A DNA stretch of 64,000 nt from Bugulina stolonifera (Eukaryota > Bryozoa > Gymnolaemata > Cheilostomatida > Bugulidae): contig OW285195.1 in NCBI GenBank assembly GCA_935421135.1, positions 5,494,701-5,558,700 of the forward strand. Direction: 5' to 3'. Shown piece after piece: positions 8,496 through 20,907 of the stretch (positions within the stretch are counted from its first letter, which is position 1; every line of letters begins with the position of its first letter). Under the pieces are notes generated by a model that was not told the origin of the DNA, made no database searches, and saw only the letters and a list, made by a program, of their open reading frames with translations. The position numbers were made by a program, and so were the translations under genes.

Positions 8496-8599
8496 CCAAT
8501 CAGAAGGGGGGATTTTGGGGTGACCTTGGCAAGGTCGTGTGCAAAATTTTTGTGCTCTTCTGTGATTGGTTGAAATCGGAAATACCGGCTTGTGATTGG
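8496..8599 (+). promoter_or_regulatory. cluster of CCAAT boxes
   Basis: CCAAT occurs at 8496-8500, and inverted copies (ATTGG) occur at 8565-8569 and 8595-8599, the latter two inside the same word TGTGATTGGTTGAAA. Another ATTGG is at 8082-8086. Such clusters bind NF-Y in animals. They lie upstream of the exon at 8955. Confidence 0.5.
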
Positions 8600-8954
8600 T
8601 TGAAAACAGGGGTCAATGAGTGCGTGTCTGTCTAGAAGTGCACTGACTATACTACTACTAACTGTTCACTCTCCTCCTGGCATCAGATTTGCCAGTGCTT
8701 TGGAGTTGTCACCTCATTGATTGTCCATATCTGGGGAAGTAACTCCTAATAATACATGTTGTTATACAAATGAAGCTCGCCGAGTAATCTTCATTTGTAT
8801 TTACTGTACATGTATGTTAGTAATTCATGGTAGGAGACTGGTATTTAGATGTTTACTGTAATTATATTGGCTCTGGTAGTTATTACTGTTTCTATGGCAC
8901 CCAAGTATTACTGTGTATCAATGTATGCATCGGTTTCTAATCTTATATTCACAG

Positions 8955-9312
8955 GAGCTATAGAGGTCTAGTAATGAAAGCGTTCACTGAACACCTGTCG
9001 AGTATATCTCTGTGTCACTCAGCCTGGCAGTCCCACACAGCATCAGTATCGTCTGAACACACGCCTGACAATGTAGGCTCGGCATTACCTCAACACACAG
9101 CTAGTAGTAGAGATGTTATGCTACCACATCTAGCAGCTAGTTTGTTACCTCGTGTAGAGTTAGTCACTCTCTTTACTGACCTAGCTGCAGTAGTACGGGA
9201 GAGGTCAAGGTACACCCAGTACCTCCATCACTGCTACACCGTGGATAGACAATCTAAACCTGTATTGGTGGAGATACTGCCATGTACAGATGATGATCAT
9301 AGTACAATATAA
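8955..9312 (+). CDS. probable terminal exon of an unidentified host gene
   Basis: A good acceptor (TTATATTCACAG at 8943-8954) precedes an open frame that runs G|AGC TAT AGA... through an internal Met at 8974 to the stop at 9310-9312. About 118 residues are encoded, ending VLVEILPCTDDDHSTI. The protein looks like ordinary globular sequence (e.g. LPRVELVTLFTDLAAVVRER), not repeat. An AATAAA signal follows at 9648. Upstream exons are not identified; the CpG island and CCAAT boxes at 7.9-8.6 kb may be its promoter. I do not recognise the family. Alternatively the ATG at 8974 is the true start. Confidence 0.5.
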
Positions 9313-9647
9313 ACCCTTACACTAGACAGTAACTAGATATATTCATATAGACTACCCTATTATATAGTACTACAGGGATAGCATTTATGACAATATTCAT
9401 TTAAAAGTATTGTAATATTATATACAATGTACAATGCATATAATCATTTGATGGACTTTAGTTAGAATTAGTTTAGTACTTATACTCTCCTGATCTCCTA
9501 CATTCTCCTTCACTCTATACAGATCTGTAAATCATGAGAAATGTAACAGCCTACATGTTTATATAACACTGACTGTACACCATTATTTCTTACTTTGATG
9601 TATATTATTTTGTAATTGATAACAAATATCAATTCTATTTTTTAATT

Positions 9648-9653
9648 AATAAA
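9648..9653 (+). terminator. AATAAA polyadenylation signal
   Basis: AATAAA 336 bases after the stop of the exon at 8955-9312. Confidence 0.45.
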
Positions 9654-10594
9654 GTAAAATTATATGCTTTCCACTTCTTGTATGCCTATATTATTATTAT
9701 TACAGTGCATTTAGGCTAATAGTATTTCTGTTTTGCTAAGGTTGAAGATACAGAGTATTTCTATCGCTTTAGCATAATAGAGCTTTAGCATAATAGAACT
9801 GTGGCGTTATGTATCCCAGTACTAATAGTACATACATCAATTTACATGTAGTTATAACTGAGTGTTTACCAGTTTACAAGAAGAGAAGACAACTTCAATA
9901 CAGGCATGTTACTGTCTGTTCACTATCAAAGCATCACTTTCACAGCAGAATAATTATACATGTATTCCTATGATTCCAATACAGTTCAGTCTAGTATTTA
10001 GTCATCTAGTCTTGACCTTCAGAAGATACAGGTAACTATTTACCACCGGTGGTAAATAGTTACCTGCACGTATATACCATTCTGAACTATGAAAACTTAA
10101 TGCATGTCACTGGATAAATGAAACCTCCCATAACCCATGAATATTTCAGACTTTGTATTAGTCATGGGTTTGAAAACTCTGTATCTTAGAATGTGACACG
10201 AGAAGTTATCTGCACTAGATAATTATAGCCAATTAGGAGTATATTGAGTATATACATGTATTCATATTGACATGGCTAGGTGATTTTCGAAACAAGAAAC
10301 TTTGTTTTTGGGCCAGTTTCAAAAGCATAAAACTTAAGAGCAAAGGTCATATATTAAATAGAGCACAAGTTTCCTAAAAGGAGTGTGACAATAATTCTAG
10401 CAGTTAACTTTCCCTATGTGCTGGCAGTGACTAGTGGTTTGCATACATGCAGTATATTATAGAAATGAAAAGTGTTTCTTGATTCTTTAGATTAAATAAG
10501 CAGATATGTAGCAGACTACATAGTAATGTAATTAAGTAATAATTTTATTAATACGGCCTCAGCCTGCCTGATAGACAATGACTGCTACAAGACT
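9654..10594. other. non-coding, AT-rich; holds a perfect palindrome
   Basis: No ORF or RNA gene seen. The only structure noticed is the 38-bp palindrome listed separately. Confidence 0.5.
10029..10066. repeat. perfect 38-bp palindrome
   Basis: CAGGTAACTATTTACCACC is followed immediately by its exact reverse complement with no spacer. Flanking bases do not continue the symmetry. Confidence 0.95.
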
Positions 10595-11437
10595 ACAAGA
10601 CGACCCATTTGCTCCCGAGTTAATGCTATCTTGCTACGCTGAGAAAGAGTATGTTCAGTCCTAGTAGGTAGTCCGGGCATCAAGGTCGGGAACCTTGTCA
10701 GCTGGAACAACCTATACTACAAAAGAAAACTCTGTATAAGTAGTATAGAAGTGTCTTTATTGAGATCTAAGCATCAAATGAGACAATGAACATAAAAACA
10801 ATGTACTTTATATACTATTAGAACTTCCGGAGAAAGTTCTGGTAAAAAGGCCGACGTAGTTTCGTTTGGAAATTGCACAACAAGATGGCGGCCAGAAGGC
10901 CGATGCCCGACCCATTACATGTTGGGAACAACAAAAGTTATGCTTAAAATCATCCAATTCATGTGCAAAATAAATATCGAGTAATTCTGAGAGGTCGGCC
11001 CTCTTTACATGGGTATAAAAAAAACATAGTTGCTCAGTAATGCAGATTATACATGTAAGTATATAAATGATAATTCACTACAGAGACAAGCAGGTCTATA
11101 CAATAAGTGTTCATAACAAGTACGAGCACAATGCAGTTGGGAGGCTGAGTATAGAGTTGCATTTACTATTGCAATATTATAATCGTGTAGTCAAAACAGT
11201 GGACAGCATAAAGATGTGAGTAATGTACACGTAGGTAAGTACAAGAGGATTAGGATGTAGATGAGCTAAGCGATGACATCGCTCAGCTCATCCACATCCT
11301 AATCCTCTTGTATTTACCTACATTAGTCACATTTCTTTATGTTGTGCACTGTTTTGACAATAATATGATTATAATATTACTACATGTAAGTATAAATATT
11401 ATTTTTGCATCAACTCGGCACTACATGGGTCGTCTTG
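10595..11437. mobile_element. MITE-like element with ~32-bp terminal inverted repeats
   Basis: The left end reads CAAGACGACCCATTTGCTCC, and the right end, reversed, reads CAAGACGACCCATGTAGTGC; similarity continues through CGAGTT(A/G)ATGC. The interior has GAGAAAGAGTATGTTCAGTC and CAAGATGGCGGCCAGAAGG, which recur in related copies at about 13.5-13.8, 21.5-21.9, 25.7-26.0, 29.8-30.1 and 37.0-37.3 kb. There is no transposase ORF, so it is non-autonomous. A second foldback is nested at 11160-11393. The target-site duplication is unclear. Confidence 0.65.
11160..11393. repeat. long hairpin (foldback), ~115-bp arms
   Basis: Arms meet at about 11276 around GCGATGACATCGC. The inner part (ACAAGAGGATTAGGATGT and its complement) is perfect; the outer part (TCAAAACAGTG, ATATTATAATC) is diverged with small indels. 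It lies inside the element 10595-11437 and has no ORF. Confidence 0.8.
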
Positions 11438-12780
11438 GTTAACTTATTGACGAGAAGTACCTGTCAATCGTTCATCTAATGACGAAGGCCTAGCACCACG
11501 CATAGACTCTTCATTTGTGCAAGTAGGTCGTCACTTGACCATACGAACACCCACAAAAACATTACAGTAGTGAGGTTCAGTGTACGATAAATGATTCAAT
11601 AATATTTTTGATGATCCTGTACTAAACCAAGTCAGATGGTTACAAGTGGATATCAATTACCATATACATGTACATTCCCTTGAAGACCATCTCAACCTAA
11701 AGTATTGTAAAACTGCATAGTACCAGATAAGTAGTAAGAAGTTTGAAGGAGAACACAACTTCCAGTCAGCACCTCGACATCATACTTGCTCTTTTCAGTG
11801 GTAGTGCCCCATTATATAGCTACGTAGTATTATTATAAGAGAAAACCTCTTGAAAGCATCTTGGTACTGCATGGTGCTACATGTATAATATTGTTACTGG
11901 ACATGTGCCACACCAGACAGCAAAATGTACTATATAAAACTACATGTACATGTAAGTAGTATTTGCTTTGGTCTCAGAACTTTGTTAACATTTTACCAAC
12001 TCAATGAAGGCTGAGTTACTAGTTCACCTTACCAAAAGCAAGATTTGAGCAATTACTAAGACAGGTCACATGTACATCTACATGTACATGACTGTATTAT
12101 ACACGTAGCACATGCACGTGCATTGTTGTAAATTATAATACATTGAGAAAGTACATCCATTTATCCAGGCATCTCTAACTGTGTAGCCTCAGTACATATT
12201 TCAGTTTTCTAACAACTACGTAATCTCAGGCTAAGTCTGGTTTCTGTTGCCTTTCACAACGTACTACGCTCTGTACACATGGCGACATCTTATTACCCAT
12301 GTAACAGGGATAATATGGAGGACTAGTGACATACATGTAGTAGGGTGAAACATGTTAACGTACACGTGATTGTAAATGAAACGTGGGATGATTATTCCAA
12401 CACAATATTGTTAGAGTTATTTTAGCGTTGCTTCATTGCCGTTTGATTCGTCGTATTTTGTTGGTTTCTGATTTGTTGATAGAGTATTTTAATTGGATTG
12501 TTTTGGGTAGTTGTTATTCGAAATTTTGCTAGCAGTTGAGCTGCCAGGCGACTGGTACTTTCTTCTTTCAAAATGGTCTTTGAATTCTTTTGCACTTTAA
12601 TTGACTTGCCTTAGCTACTAAACTTCCTCTTTTTCAGAAAAACCTTCCATAGACCGAGAGTAAAAGTGTGAGGTTGGTCCCTATGTAAGAGCCCTTAAAT
12701 TCCTAGGAACAATGTAAGTGTGGATCTCAGGCTAGAAGGAATTATGACTAGAATCTTAGATCAATCACATCAACATTCTT
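11438..12780. other. non-coding, nothing recognised
   Basis: AT-rich sequence with many TACATGT/ACATGTA words (dense at 12060-12120). No gene or clear repeat seen. Confidence 0.4.
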
Positions 12781-12873
12781 CATGCCCTAGAATATTCCCT
12801 CACATGAAACATAACATTTTTATGTGAGAGAATATTCTAGAGCATGGTATTTCATAAGTATATGAAATACCAT
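12781..12873. repeat. two adjacent hairpins
   Basis: Bases 12781-12805 pair with 12822-12846 (23 of 25 positions, 16-base loop). Immediately after, 12844-12856 pair perfectly with 12861-12873 (ATGGTATTTCATA, 4-base loop). The first has the size of a microRNA precursor; the pair could equally be a MITE remnant. No expression evidence is available. Confidence 0.55.
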
Positions 12874-13372
12874 CACTATCTAGCTGTGATTCTACCGTAA
12901 CAGGAAGTTAAAACTTCTAAGATGTTGATCTATTCCAATGCAATCAAATTCCTGGCAGGGTACTCATGCTCCATACCAAAGAAACAGCTGAAAGCCAACT
13001 TGGAGAACATTAACATGATGAATTATACTTATGCCATCTCTGTCAAGTTCAATTGGCGACGGATGATTAGAAGACTATTAATGGCAGGATGCATAAAGAA
13101 ATACTTTGCATACATTTAAAGCACCCGTCAGCTTCTAAATATATGGTGTACATGTAACTGTAGGGAATATCGTTACTTGAATATAATAACAACTGCAAAC
13201 ATTCAACATTGGTATTCTATAATGTGGGCACCAAATCGATACGGTATCGCCATCCCATACTGGTGATTTCATTTAAAAGTGGCAGGAAATGAAGTCTTAT
13301 ACAGTTTTGTATTACTTATTTACACGCATACTGGGTTACAGTAGGAGTAACAGTGTGTAGCAAGTTAGAATA
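12874..13372. other. non-coding; one short ORF without support
   Basis: An ORF of 65 codons at 12922-13119 has no splice, promoter or family support. Nothing else is seen. Confidence 0.3.
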
Positions 13373-13850
13373 CTGTAATGTCTTTTGTGCACACGAGTAC
13401 GATGATACAGGTGTGGGAAGTGCCTATGAGTGGTGCTAGCCCTTCCTGATTACATATACATGTAGAATGAACAGTACTCGTAGTTATTAGTATTTATTCA
13501 GTACGACCCATAGATCCTGAGTCAAGGCTTAAATCAATCTAGAGAAAGAGTATGTTCTATCCTAGTTGATCGTTCAGGCTTCAAGGTTCAATGGGACCAA
13601 GATCTGGAACTAACTTACATATGAAAGAAGACTCTGTGTAATTAGTATAATAGTCAATGTCTTAATTATTAAAGCCCAAGCATCAACTGAATCAGCAAGG
13701 AAGAAGCACACGCTTTATATACTGTTGCTTCTCTAGTAAAAGTTGCCGTAAAAGAACGACATAGCATCGTCCAGACATCGCGCAACAAGATGGCTGACAG
13801 AAAGACGAGGTTCGACCTCTGTAAGGTCGGCCTTTAACGAAAAATGCTTA
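13373..13850. mobile_element. diverged copy of the CAAGATGGC repeat family
   Basis: Starts GTAATGTCTTTTGTGC, like the insertions in the gene array (GTAATGTTTTATGCTG). It continues with GAGAAAGAGTATGTTCT, GGTTCAATGGGACCAAGA and CAACAAGATGGCTG. There is no coding capacity. The right boundary is not certain. Confidence 0.5.
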
Positions 13851-16752
13851 AAATGATGTACATGTAAATTTGTATATCATAATTACAATGTATTTTACAA
13901 TGCATAAGGAGTCTACCATGCACATCCCATCAATTATATTTAACTCATAAGGATAATATCTAATCACATCAATTTTCTTCAACCTTTTTGTTCTTGTTGT
14001 TATGCAATCATTATGAGGAAATAAAACAAACAAAAATCTCCCAAAATATTGATTTGGTACAAGAACCAACTGCACACTATTCTTTGATAATACCAAGTTT
14101 AAGGTGTTTATTTGACATACCAGGTTGGGGGCCTACCAAAAGTTAAACAGCGGAGAGAACTATTTCTGTTTCTTACATGTAATTGACAAAGAACAGAGGC
14201 TATCTTACTGTTGGGTCCTGGGGCTCTTGTAGCTATGCCTAGTCATCAACATTATGCTAAATAAGAATCCAATAACAGACCAGATTAATTTATCCATAAT
14301 GGTAATGAGGTGATAGCAGTGGACAGTGGTACAACTTTGTGGTGACCACAGTAGCATAATTAAGTTAAAATTAATATGTATTAATTAGCTATAAATATTT
14401 ATATTGCTAAAAAGTGTGCCAGCACAAGCACGTTGCCTGACTCAGCATTAACCAAAAATTGGCAAAAATATTACAGAAACTATGGGATTAATTTTATTCC
14501 ATTATCTACCTGTACATAATGAACTTCCCAGCAGATATCATGATCGGCACAATAACAGAGTATCCAATCAAATAGCTCCGTACAGCAGACTGATCAATTT
14601 TGTGGCAGAAATATTATCTCCGGTACCACCTTGTATCAACCAATCAGAAATCAAACCTCCAAATATCTCCAAATTTGCTGAATATAATATTACATGTACA
14701 TGATGTAATGGAAGGCTAAATCTCTCTTCAGGAAACCACCACAAATATTATGTTTCATTGCACAACATAATCCACTTGTTGTTATTAAAGTAAAATAGTT
14801 AGGCTACAACTTCTGGGGTTTCTCTTGTGTTCAAAGTTTGCCACTTGAAATCTATCTTTTATATTGAATTGCTACCAAAGAATACTATGAGAAGCATACA
14901 ACTCCGATTTGAGATCATTCTGTCGCCGTCTAAATGCTTCAGATTCTTCGACGCGAAAGGGCATTTAAAATCATGTTGTCATCTGTAGTTTAGACTTGAA
15001 TGCATAGGTTAGTCATCACATAACTGTGCACATGTATCTTGATAACTATGCTGTTATATATATAACTCTGTTCACAATGTTAAACATATTCATATAAATT
15101 CGAGGGAAGTTCTTAAGTAACCAAGCTTCTATATGAAGAGTATATTACTAATATTAAAGTTCTTTGTGATTTATTAAATTTCACTTCAAAGTTGCACAGA
15201 TGAGTGAACTTGTTTGTTCATTTGCCAACATATTTAATTGCAAAATATTATTACAAACATAAATGTCAATCATTGATGGCCTGAGAGAAGTGTCACCCTG
15301 TTCTTGTTGGAACTGTATCAACATCTTGATAAAATGGGACCAAGCCCTGAAACCTTTTGGCACGGATGTTGTAGAAATATAAACTACAATGTCATCGCAC
15401 TGATACGTGAGCGGTAAGAGATGTTTTTAACTATCCGTTATTGCCACCTTCTGTTTGAGGACTTTACTACTTGATGTAAGAGATATGATTTCAGATAAGG
15501 TGGAGCTAGGCGGGGCATACAGTAAACTCCTAGTATACAACCATGACACATTTGAATCAGAGTTGTGTTAATCGATTAAAATCGATTTAATCGAGCTCCA
15601 ATCGATTGCCAGTAGCTGGGAATCCTAATCAGTTCAGCAAACTTTTGCTATAAATCTAAATCCTAGTTTAATCCTCTAGCTTCCGGGTTAATCTTAATCC
15701 TAATCATTTGCTTTTGATTGTTCAAATCTAGCTTAAATTGCTACAATTACCTTGCTTGATAGCTGCATACAGCATAAGAGGACAACTCTATACTGTGAGC
15801 AGACAGCTTCATTTAATTTCGGATGTATATTTTCACCTACTATGCAGCCAGTAATCTGTATAAAAATGCCCTTGTACATGTATACAAGCCTAATCAACCT
15901 TGTAGTTGATTAGAAAGATGAGATTCATTGTACATAGGACCACTTACCCAGATTAAGTCAGGTGATATTACTTAATCTAGTTCTAATCAGTGTCTTCCTA
16001 CTTTCTATCTATTCTTAATTTATTCTTAATCTTCAAAAAGATTAACTAAACTAATCGCTAATTAATTTTAACTTCCAATAAAACAATCTTAATCAACTTT
16101 AATCGTTGAAATCTGTTCAAAGCACGCCTCTGATTTGAATACTCGAGGAAATGCAGCTAGCGAAGGTAGTAAAATGAAACATTCGCAGTGTATGTACATT
16201 GGACAGACTAAGGACTGAAAATCTTTTCCTGGACTCAACAGGTTATTAATCACACTGAAATCTGATAATACTGGTAACACAACGTTATTACGCAGTGTGC
16301 AATTGAACTAGGGGTCATGTCATGAAGTGGTTGGAGTGGTTGGAGTGGTTGGAGTTGTGTGATCTTCTTTGGTCATTACCAATCAATAGTGGTCAATAGC
16401 GTAAGGTAAATTCACTTCGCATGTTTATAGTTTATAACTTAAGACCATCAAATATTTTGAAAAAGATAACATTGCAGAGAAAAGGTCTGGGCAGCAATAG
16501 CAACGCCTCACATACATGTAGAATGTAATATTTATAATCCACAATGTACTTGATACATAGTTACATGGAGAGTACACCGGATGACTATTCTATTTATACA
16601 AACATTGAAATTATTATTACCAAACCCTAGCATCCGTAATCAAACACTGCTGTATTATTATATTTTCGTTTATAATACCCAGACATTATCTACAAGAAGG
16701 TGATCTACATGTACAGTCTGGTCTAGTCTTACCAGTAAGCTGACAAGTGAGT
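13851..16752. other. non-coding stretch with a TAATC-rich low-complexity zone
   Basis: No supported gene. Bases ~15560-16100 are unusually rich in TAATC/GATTA words and contain a nested palindromic start (AATCGATT...AATCGATT). A three-copy GGAGTGGTT repeat lies at ~16330-16355. Short ORFs at 13.8-14.7, 15.2 and 16.1-16.3 kb have no supporting context. Confidence 0.4.
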
Positions 16753-16955
16753 TTACTCATAGCTTAGCTCATAGGATTGCTATTGTCTTAACTCATAGGG
16801 TTGCTATTGTCTTAACTCATAGGATTGCTATTGTCTTAACTCATAGGATTGCTATTATCTTAACTCATAGGGTTGCTATTGTCTTAACTCATAGGATTGC
16901 TGCTGTCTTAACTCATAGGGTTGCTATTGTCTTAACCCATAGGATTGCTATTGTC
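16753..16955. repeat. 24-bp minisatellite, ~8 copies
   Basis: The unit ACTCATAGG(A/G)TTGCTATT followed by GTCTTA is repeated head to tail with few changes. The A/G position alternates among copies. Confidence 0.9.
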
Positions 16956-18429
16956 GGGGAGCACCGAAACTTTCAGGTCATGATGACCAAGCACTTGCCA
17001 AGATCTTGTTTATCAAAGATGTTTTCCGCCGCATGCCACAGTTAATTATGTCTTGTATTGAAGTTACTTTATTATATTAATTATTGTATGGCAAGTTACT
17101 CCTCTATCGTGCATAGACCTGTAAAAGTAATGCTTTTTATACTTATATTGAACAAATCAAACTTGCAGTCTATGTTTGTGGACCAAATATCGCTTGCACA
17201 AAATATTTCAATTTATTACAAATGTGTTTATTGTTTAAAACTTTATAGGATGACAGGGAAACCATCTCGTAGAATGACTTATTCTAAAGTACTGATTGCT
17301 CGGGGGGGGGGGGGGGGGCTGTCCTTCAGGTGTGAAAAGATGTGGAACTAAAATAATTACAAAACACTTGAAGCAAGGTTGCTATAGGAAATCGTTTTTT
17401 TTTATCTGTTACAAAGCAGAAAATATCTGAAGTGGAGGCCATAAATTGAAATATTTGGAACTATTGCATATTGCCATAGTAGCATTTAAATTATGCCAAA
17501 AGATTGACTAGAGACCACAAGCTATTTTTGGTAGAAGATCCATCATTGTTGTTTTGACAGCAACTGATTCACAGTTATGCAATTATTGTAAAATGCAAAT
17601 TCTAATAATATTTGTTGCAGCTATAAGGAAGGGATTAGTGAAATACAACATGACTCAATGTCACGCCAGCATTGACCATCTGTCTACACTCACGTATACT
17701 TAGCATAATTAACATAATTAGCATAATACATACAGTAACGCTGTAAAATTGCTGTATTAAATGTATTATGATTTCTAAGAATTATTATAACAAAGATTAA
17801 CATGTACATGTTCATGTAATATATACATGTATATATTTAAAGGTACATGTACATGACTGTGTCAAAGATATGATCATGGAGCATTAGCCCATACCACTTG
17901 ACATACATGTTTTTATGTACTTTGATTGTGTTTGTGTAATATACATGTATTAAGATCTTACCAATGTGACATGTGCACTATAACGTATAATTCTTCTTAA
18001 TACAATAGGCTAAACAATTGGTAAACATGTTTATTGCATTAGCGCCATCAATAAAGTCATTGTAAAGCTTAAAGCCTTTAACCTTATTTTATGCATTTCC
18101 ACATAAAACAGCTTTAACACAATAAAAGGTTGTGATATAATAGCATAGTTATCATGTAGACTGCATTTTTTGTAATGTCAGTATAGAACTGAAATTGCAT
18201 AACATATCGTCTGACGCTAGACTAGAACAAAGAAAGACAAATACTTGCGAGTACAATATTTTCTTCTATTGAAAATAACAATAATAATAATGACTTTGAT
18301 AGTTTCCTGCTTTCTGCATAGTGCAATATACTCATAGACATGACTGTGCAGATAAAACTTATCTTTCTGATTAATATAATAATAGTCGCATATAACCTAA
18401 AATTATACAGTACATACAGTGAGGCCCGC
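16956..18429. other. non-coding; 17-G homopolymer
   Basis: AT-rich with a run of 17 G at 17302-17318. The ORF spanning that run has no support. No other feature seen. Confidence 0.4.
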
Positions 18430-18805
18430 AGTACGTGTTAGAGCTAATCATAAACAAAATTGTAAAAATATTGCTACTTTCCTCATCAGCTACACCTGAT
18501 AAATTTCTGCTGCAATATTCACCTGAACTTGGCACAAAGCCAAGCGGTGTGCTGGCAAAAGTTATTTCTAGCCAAAGGAAAGAAAAATTAGCTTCTTTCC
18601 CTAATTATTGCATTATTTTGGCATGAGATCAGAATCAAAGTATTACCAATGTACACCGACTTCAGGACTTGGCACAGGTCTATGAGTAAAGCTGGTTGGT
18701 GAACCAATAAATAAGAAGATAGTAAAATTTTAATACATTTTAAGCCAATGATATTCAGTTGTTATTAAAAAATACACAAATGGCAAAATTTAATTGAAGT
18801 TTTGA

Positions 18806-18813
18806 TATAAAAG
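18806..18813 (+). promoter_or_regulatory. TATA box, array gene 1
   Basis: TATAAAAG about 55 bases before the end of non-coding exon 1 (donor GTAAGT at 18861). The same box and context (TTTTGATATAAAAGGAG) recur in every full unit. Confidence 0.7.
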
Positions 18814-19202
18814 GAGCGAAAACAGAGAAGGTGATCAGTTGTCAAGCATTTCTTGACCAGGTAAGTAATCTACCTTACATTGTATTATCACACAAAATAG
18901 TGTAATATATAATATTTTACTGAGCATTAGGCCTATTAGCTGCACTTGTAACATTTATACATGGTTAGATTATAATAACACATCTATTATACCTGCCTAG
19001 TTAAGGTGCTTTCGGCTAACATGACTCAAAATTAATAGACACTAAATAATAACATAATATTGGATTGTGCTCTGTTTCTTAATTGGCAATGAATTATACC
19101 TCTATTATAATGAATTAGTTAATCAGCTATAATATAATGTATATATAGCATTAATTTGTTCAAAAACAGGTTCTACCCAAGCACTGACTACAAAGTGTCA
19201 AC

Positions 19203-19965
19203 ATGAAGTACATAAATGTGCTACTCGCTGTCACCCTGGGCATAGTGGCTCTAGCTGTCACCATAGAGGCACACTATAGTGGTGGTTACAGTGGCTACAG
19301 TTCTGGCTATGTAAGTATAACTGGGTAGCTATTACCACTATGAAGATAGTATGGTTGAAAGATTCATAATTGCTGTCGTTTTTATATGCTGCAAACAATA
19401 TAATTATATTATGCAATATACTTATACATGTATATTAATACAACAGACAGATCTTACTTTATTTCAGTCATAATGCATAGTACAATGTTATGTGACTCCC
19501 ATTGACCCAAACAGCATCACTGGACATCAGCGCTATTAACTCTGGGTCACTTTGTTGAGTTTATAGAATGATGATATTGACTACAACTTGTACAGTGATT
19601 AACAACTAAATAATTTATTTATTTCACAGAAGTCCAAGTACTGCTGCAGCTACGGTACTGAAAAGAAGAAGGTATGCTCTGGTGGGTACTTTGGCAGCTA
19701 CTACGCCCCCAGGTGCTACTACAAGTACTACTATGTATGCAATAAGTACTGTTACAAATCCTACAAGAAACCCTCATATTATGGTGGAGGCTATGGCTAT
19801 GGTAAAAAGTCCAGCTATGGTGGAAAATCCGGCTATGGCGGAAAATCCAGCTATGGTGGAAAATCCAGCTATGATGGAAAGTCCGGTTATGACGGTGGAT
19901 CGAATTATGGCGGCAGCAGTTATGGCGGTGGTTATGGAGGTGGCTATGGAGGAAGTGGCTATTAG
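19203..19965 (+). CDS. secreted Tyr/Gly/Lys-rich six-cysteine protein, copy 1 (long tail)
   Basis: Coding exons are 19203-19310 and 19630-19965, with both introns GT-AG and phase 0 at the coding junction; exon 1 is non-coding (ends 18860) and exon 2 begins at 19170. The 147-residue product has a signal peptide (MKYINVLLAVTLGIVALAV, cleavage likely after A23), a short Gly/Tyr/Ser segment, then a Tyr/Lys-rich cysteine region CC-x9-C-x12-C-x7-C-x3-C. Unlike its paralogs it has a long tail of GGKSxY-type repeats ending in GGGYGG. Secretion and an extracellular matrix or adhesive role are inferred from composition. AATAAA is at 20240-20245. Confidence 0.85.
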
Positions 19966-20835
19966 ACTTGACCAGAAATACACGAGAGATAAATCAAATG
20001 AACTACTCCATGTTCTATGCTCACGCTTCCATTTGTTACGCATTGCAAAAATATTTTAATATTATTTGTTAATTTTTTAGGTTTTATGCTTTGGAATACT
20101 TTATTGTTATCACTAATTGTTAACGCATAATCTTGTTACTTCTGTGTTTGTTGATTAGACTTTTGCTATTTACTGCACCATAATACCTGTTAAGTTTTCA
20201 ATTCAATGTTTTAAATTACTGTTAAAAATAATGTTGTCAAATAAATAACAACAAATTGAACATAAAACTAAACCAGTTTTTTCTACAACATCAGATATTG
20301 ATGAATCCTATCGCTACCGCTCTGTGACATTGTACATCAAGATAAATATAGCACATGAGTTAAAACCCTGTAATATAATATAACTATAATAATAATAACT
20401 ATATAAAAAATACCACTGTCTATTTTACTTTTGAACTTAAAATTACAGATTCATGATTTTATTAATAGCTACAGTCTTTATGTTGAAGGGTCACAGGAAA
20501 ATCAGAGAGCGAAATAATTTAATATTATTGATGGCTAATTATATAGCTATTTAGCATGGTGTTTTCAAAAGATCACCATTTAAGCTCTGTGCCAGCTTAT
20601 AACCAGTAGCACATCAGTAAGACAACGGCTGTGTAGATGCCATCGCTGTGCATGGAGGGACAACTCCAGCTCCAAATGCATGTTATTTGACTTAAATAAT
20701 TATGGTAAGCATGCAGGCATCCACAGTGAAGCTATTAGTAGAGATAGCTACACAGCATACTATGTATGGTATGTGTATGGCCGTTCTAGTTACCTTTGCT
20801 GGTGAGTCTGTATGTGTTTGCTGACCAGTTGACCA

Positions 20836-20907
20836 GCCGAAATAGCTCAGTTGGGAGAGCGTTAGACTGAAGATTTAAAGGTCCATATCCAATCCCGGGC
20901 TTTGGCG
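20836..20907 (+). pseudogene. degenerate tRNA-Phe (GAA) copy 1
   Basis: D arm and anticodon loop (CTGAAGA) match the intact copy at 39796. The T arm is broken (CATATCCAATC, one base missing), the anticodon stem has one mismatch, and the acceptor stem end is CTTTGGC. It is probably not functional. Confidence 0.8.

Noticed and set aside
7933..8635. Poly-Gly, poly-Ala and poly-Thr ORFs
   Set aside because: By-products of GGC/GGT triplets in the CpG-rich island.
19682..20059. Met-rich ORF over exon 3 of array gene 1
   Set aside because: A +1 shadow of the spliced frame; similar shadows occur in all copies and start inside the exon.
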